Below, piece by piece: positions 15,265 through 16,249 of a DNA stretch of 16,249 nucleotides. Below the pieces are notes generated by a model. That model was not told the origin of the DNA, did no database searches, and was given only the letters and a program-made list of their open reading frames with translations. The stretch spans positions 1 through 16,249 of the forward strand of contig CAILUB010000024.1 of NCBI GenBank assembly GCA_903837305.1, given 5' to 3'. The position numbers and the translations under genes were made by a program. The stretch comes from an uncultured Cytophagaceae bacterium. GTDB lineage: Bacteria > Bacteroidota > Bacteroidia > Cytophagales > Spirosomataceae. Numbering within the stretch: the first letter of the stretch is position 1; each line of letters begins with the position of its first letter.

Positions 15265-15285
15265 GACTAAAGACTAGCGACTAAT
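15265..15285. repeat. Second 7-bp tandem array (GACTANN x3) covering the end of the DMT gene
   Basis: GACTAAA, GACTAGC and GACTAAT are adjacent units. The middle unit contains the TAG stop codon (minus strand) of the DMT gene, and the last unit encodes its penultimate residues, so the repeat forms the end of the reading frame. Confidence 0.8.
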
Positions 15286-16155
15286 CTTCCACCCCGCCCA
15301 AACAATCAACCCCATCCCCACTAACGTAATGAAGTCCGGGAAACCGTGGCCTAGAATAACCTCGATGATAATGGAGAAGATGACGGCGCTATTTCCGACC
15401 ACGCCTACAACACTTGCTTTTTCATTTAAGAGTGCCTGTGTGGTATAGTATTGAACCCCTAAGGCTAATAGGCCCATGATCAGTGCTGAAATCCATTCGG
15501 CGAGGGATGGCTGCACCCAAACGCCAGTTAAGAAGCTATTTTCAAATCCGCCCAAGGTCCCTGTTAAAAGGGAAATGATAGACGCGATCAGTCCGGCGCC
15601 CATGAAGGAAACGACGACCCAGCGGGAGTCATAGTACTTTTGGGCCTCTTTGATGGCTAAATAGCCTAAAGCCGTTCCCATGGCGTAGATGATTCCAGTA
15701 CTGTGGTGCCAAAGAGAACCATCACTGCTCGGTTGGAAAATGAGCAAAATGCCAAAAAAGCCAATCAGTAGGAATAAAACTTGTTTGCCGGAAAGAACCT
15801 CATTTGGCAATAAAAAGAAGCTAAAGACTGCGATGAAGAGCGGGAAAGCCTGGCCGTATGTGTTTGTTAAAGATAAGCCTAAATGTTCTAGTGTGTAGAA
15901 GAGGCAATAGAGGGTGAAGGCCCCCAAAAGTCCGCGCAGGATGATGAAATAGAGTTTTCCGCCTGTTTGAACAGCGGGTTTTCGGTACAGGCTGGTTAAT
16001 AAAAAGGGAAGTCCTACGGCGCTGCGGAAAAAGACAAGTTGTATAGAGTTGAAGGTGTGGCTCATTTCTTTTGCGATCGCGGACATGATCGCGAAACAAA
16101 GGGAGGAGAGCAGCATGAAAAAGACTCCTTTGTTGGAATAAATTCGTTTCAACAT
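15274..16155 (-). CDS. EamA/DMT family transporter
   Basis: A 293-residue inner-membrane protein of the drug/metabolite transporter superfamily, with about ten hydrophobic helices in two EamA repeats. The first starts at GVFFMLLSSLCFAIMSAIAKE, with the typical FFRSAVGLPFLL in helix 2. The second starts near HHSTGIIYAMGTALGYLAIKEAQK. The C-terminus WAGWKISR is short and lysine/arginine-ended, as usual. Substrates in this family vary (amino acids, metabolites, drugs) and cannot be read from the sequence. It is a single gene, divergent from the RidA-like start at 16214. Its stop codon, TAG, lies inside a 7-bp tandem array, so the last four codons may be secondary. Start ATG 16155 opens a normal N-terminus (MLKRIYSNKG) before helix 1. 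Confidence 0.93.
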   Translation of the reverse strand: MLKRIYSNKGVFFMLLSSLCFAIMSAIAKEMSHTFNSIQLVFFRSAVGLPFLLTSLYRKPAVQTGGKLYFIILRGLLGAFTLYCLFYTLEHLGLSLTNTYGQAFPLFIAVFSFFLLPNEVLSGKQVLFLLIGFFGILLIFQPSSDGSLWHHSTGIIYAMGTALGYLAIKEAQKYYDSRWVVVSFMGAGLIASIISLLTGTLGGFENSFLTGVWVQPSLAEWISALIMGLLALGVQYYTTQALLNEKASVVGVVGNSAVIFSIIIEVILGHGFPDFITLVGMGLIVWAGWKISR

Positions 16156-16180
16156 ACGATATAATCTTCGAGGATTAGCT

Positions 16181-16210
16181 CAAATTTTCTAACTTGCATT
16201 TCTTTTCAAA
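16181..16210 (-). promoter_or_regulatory. Candidate promoter for the DMT gene
   Basis: On the minus strand, TTTG (16210-16207) and AAAATTTG (16188-16181) are 18 bases apart. The second has one mismatch to TAnnTTTG. A leader of about 20 nt would result. Plausible in position but not strong. Confidence 0.3.
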
Positions 16211-16213
16211 GGT

Positions 16214-16249
16214 ATGACAAAAAAAATTATTTTATCCCCTGATGCACCC
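16214..16249 (+). CDS. Start of a probable RidA-family gene (partial, 12 codons)
   Basis: The last 36 bases read MTKKIILSPDAP from an ATG at 16214, in frame to the window end. This resembles the N-terminus of RidA (2-iminobutanoate/2-iminopropanoate deaminase), where a basic start and I(I)xxxxAP precede the conserved PIGPYSQA. Only twelve residues are visible, so the name is tentative. It is divergent from the DMT gene; 58 bases separate the two start codons. Confidence 0.5.
   Translation, partial: MTKKIILSPDAP

Larger units (their letters stand above)
15091..15268. repeat. 26-bp inverted repeat, each arm a doublet of AGTCCGGAGGR
   Basis: The left arm, 15091-15116, contains AGTCCGGAGGA twice with a 15-base period. 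The right arm, 15243-15268, contains CCCTCCGGACT twice with the same period. Reverse-complemented, the right arm matches the left at 23 of 26 positions by eye. The core TCCGGA is itself a palindrome. An extra unit AGTCCGA directly precedes the left arm (15084-15090), and both outer ends read TTAGTCCG / CGGACTAA (15082-15089 and 15263-15270). No transposase or target duplication is visible. Confidence 0.85.
15082..15273. other. Intergenic repeat mosaic between converging aroG-CM and DMT genes
   Basis: These 192 bases hold no gene. In order: a pair of AGTCCGGAGGA units, a bidirectional terminator, a 7-bp tandem array, a 27-base imperfect palindrome, and a second, inverted pair of AGTCCGGAGG units. 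The parts are listed separately. Confidence 0.85.

Noticed and set aside
15082..15285. Insertion sequence remnant
   Set aside because: No transposase fragment and no target-site duplication; the inverted arms are doublets of a short unit rather than normal terminal repeats. Left open only as a possible small repeat element.

Overview
The window looks like a chromosomal segment of a Bacteroidota bacterium, probably an aquatic member of the Cytophagales. This rests on gene content, because no rRNA or tRNA is present. The signs are a DUF6089/PorG-like gene followed by uppS, bamA and two ompH/skp genes (an arrangement known from Bacteroidota), a type IX secretion (T9SS) C-terminal sorting domain, a DAHP synthase-chorismate mutase fusion, a SecA with a long N-terminal region, and several matches to the Bacteroidota -7 promoter motif TAnnTTTG. 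Base composition is moderate, and I see no phage, IS element, integrase, plasmid gene or CRISPR array. Most of the window is ordinary core genome.

Layout: (1) 1-2343, minus strand: N-terminal 781 codons of secA, running off the left edge. (2) 2497-5883, plus strand: a tight three-gene cluster of an unrecognised single-TM protein, a DUF1800 protein and a DUF1501 protein ending in a T9SS sorting domain. (3) 5910-11324, plus strand: a PorG-like outer-membrane protein, then uppS, bamA and two ompH genes, ended by a hairpin terminator. (4) 11373-13880, minus strand: proline dehydrogenase, lspA (4-nt overlap) and a TauE/SafE-type permease (1-nt gap). (5) 13987-15081, plus strand: DAHP synthase-chorismate mutase, interrupted by an in-frame TAG. 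(6) 15082-15285: a short intergenic region full of 7-bp tandem repeats, inverted repeats and a terminator. (7) 15274-16155, minus strand: an EamA/DMT permease. (8) 16214-16249, plus strand: the first 12 codons of what looks like a RidA-family gene.

The common theme of regions 1-4 is the cell envelope. SecA drives export across the inner membrane. LspA matures lipoproteins. UppS makes the lipid carrier for wall and surface glycans. BamA and the Skp/OmpH chaperones assemble outer-membrane proteins. PorG belongs to the T9SS, and the DUF1501 protein next to porG carries the signal used by T9SS cargo.

The observations most worth a second look are the amber codon that splits an otherwise intact aroG-chorismate mutase frame, the repeat mosaic downstream of it, and the unrecognised membrane protein coupled to the DUF1800/DUF1501 pair. 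I did not find a convincing wholly new system.
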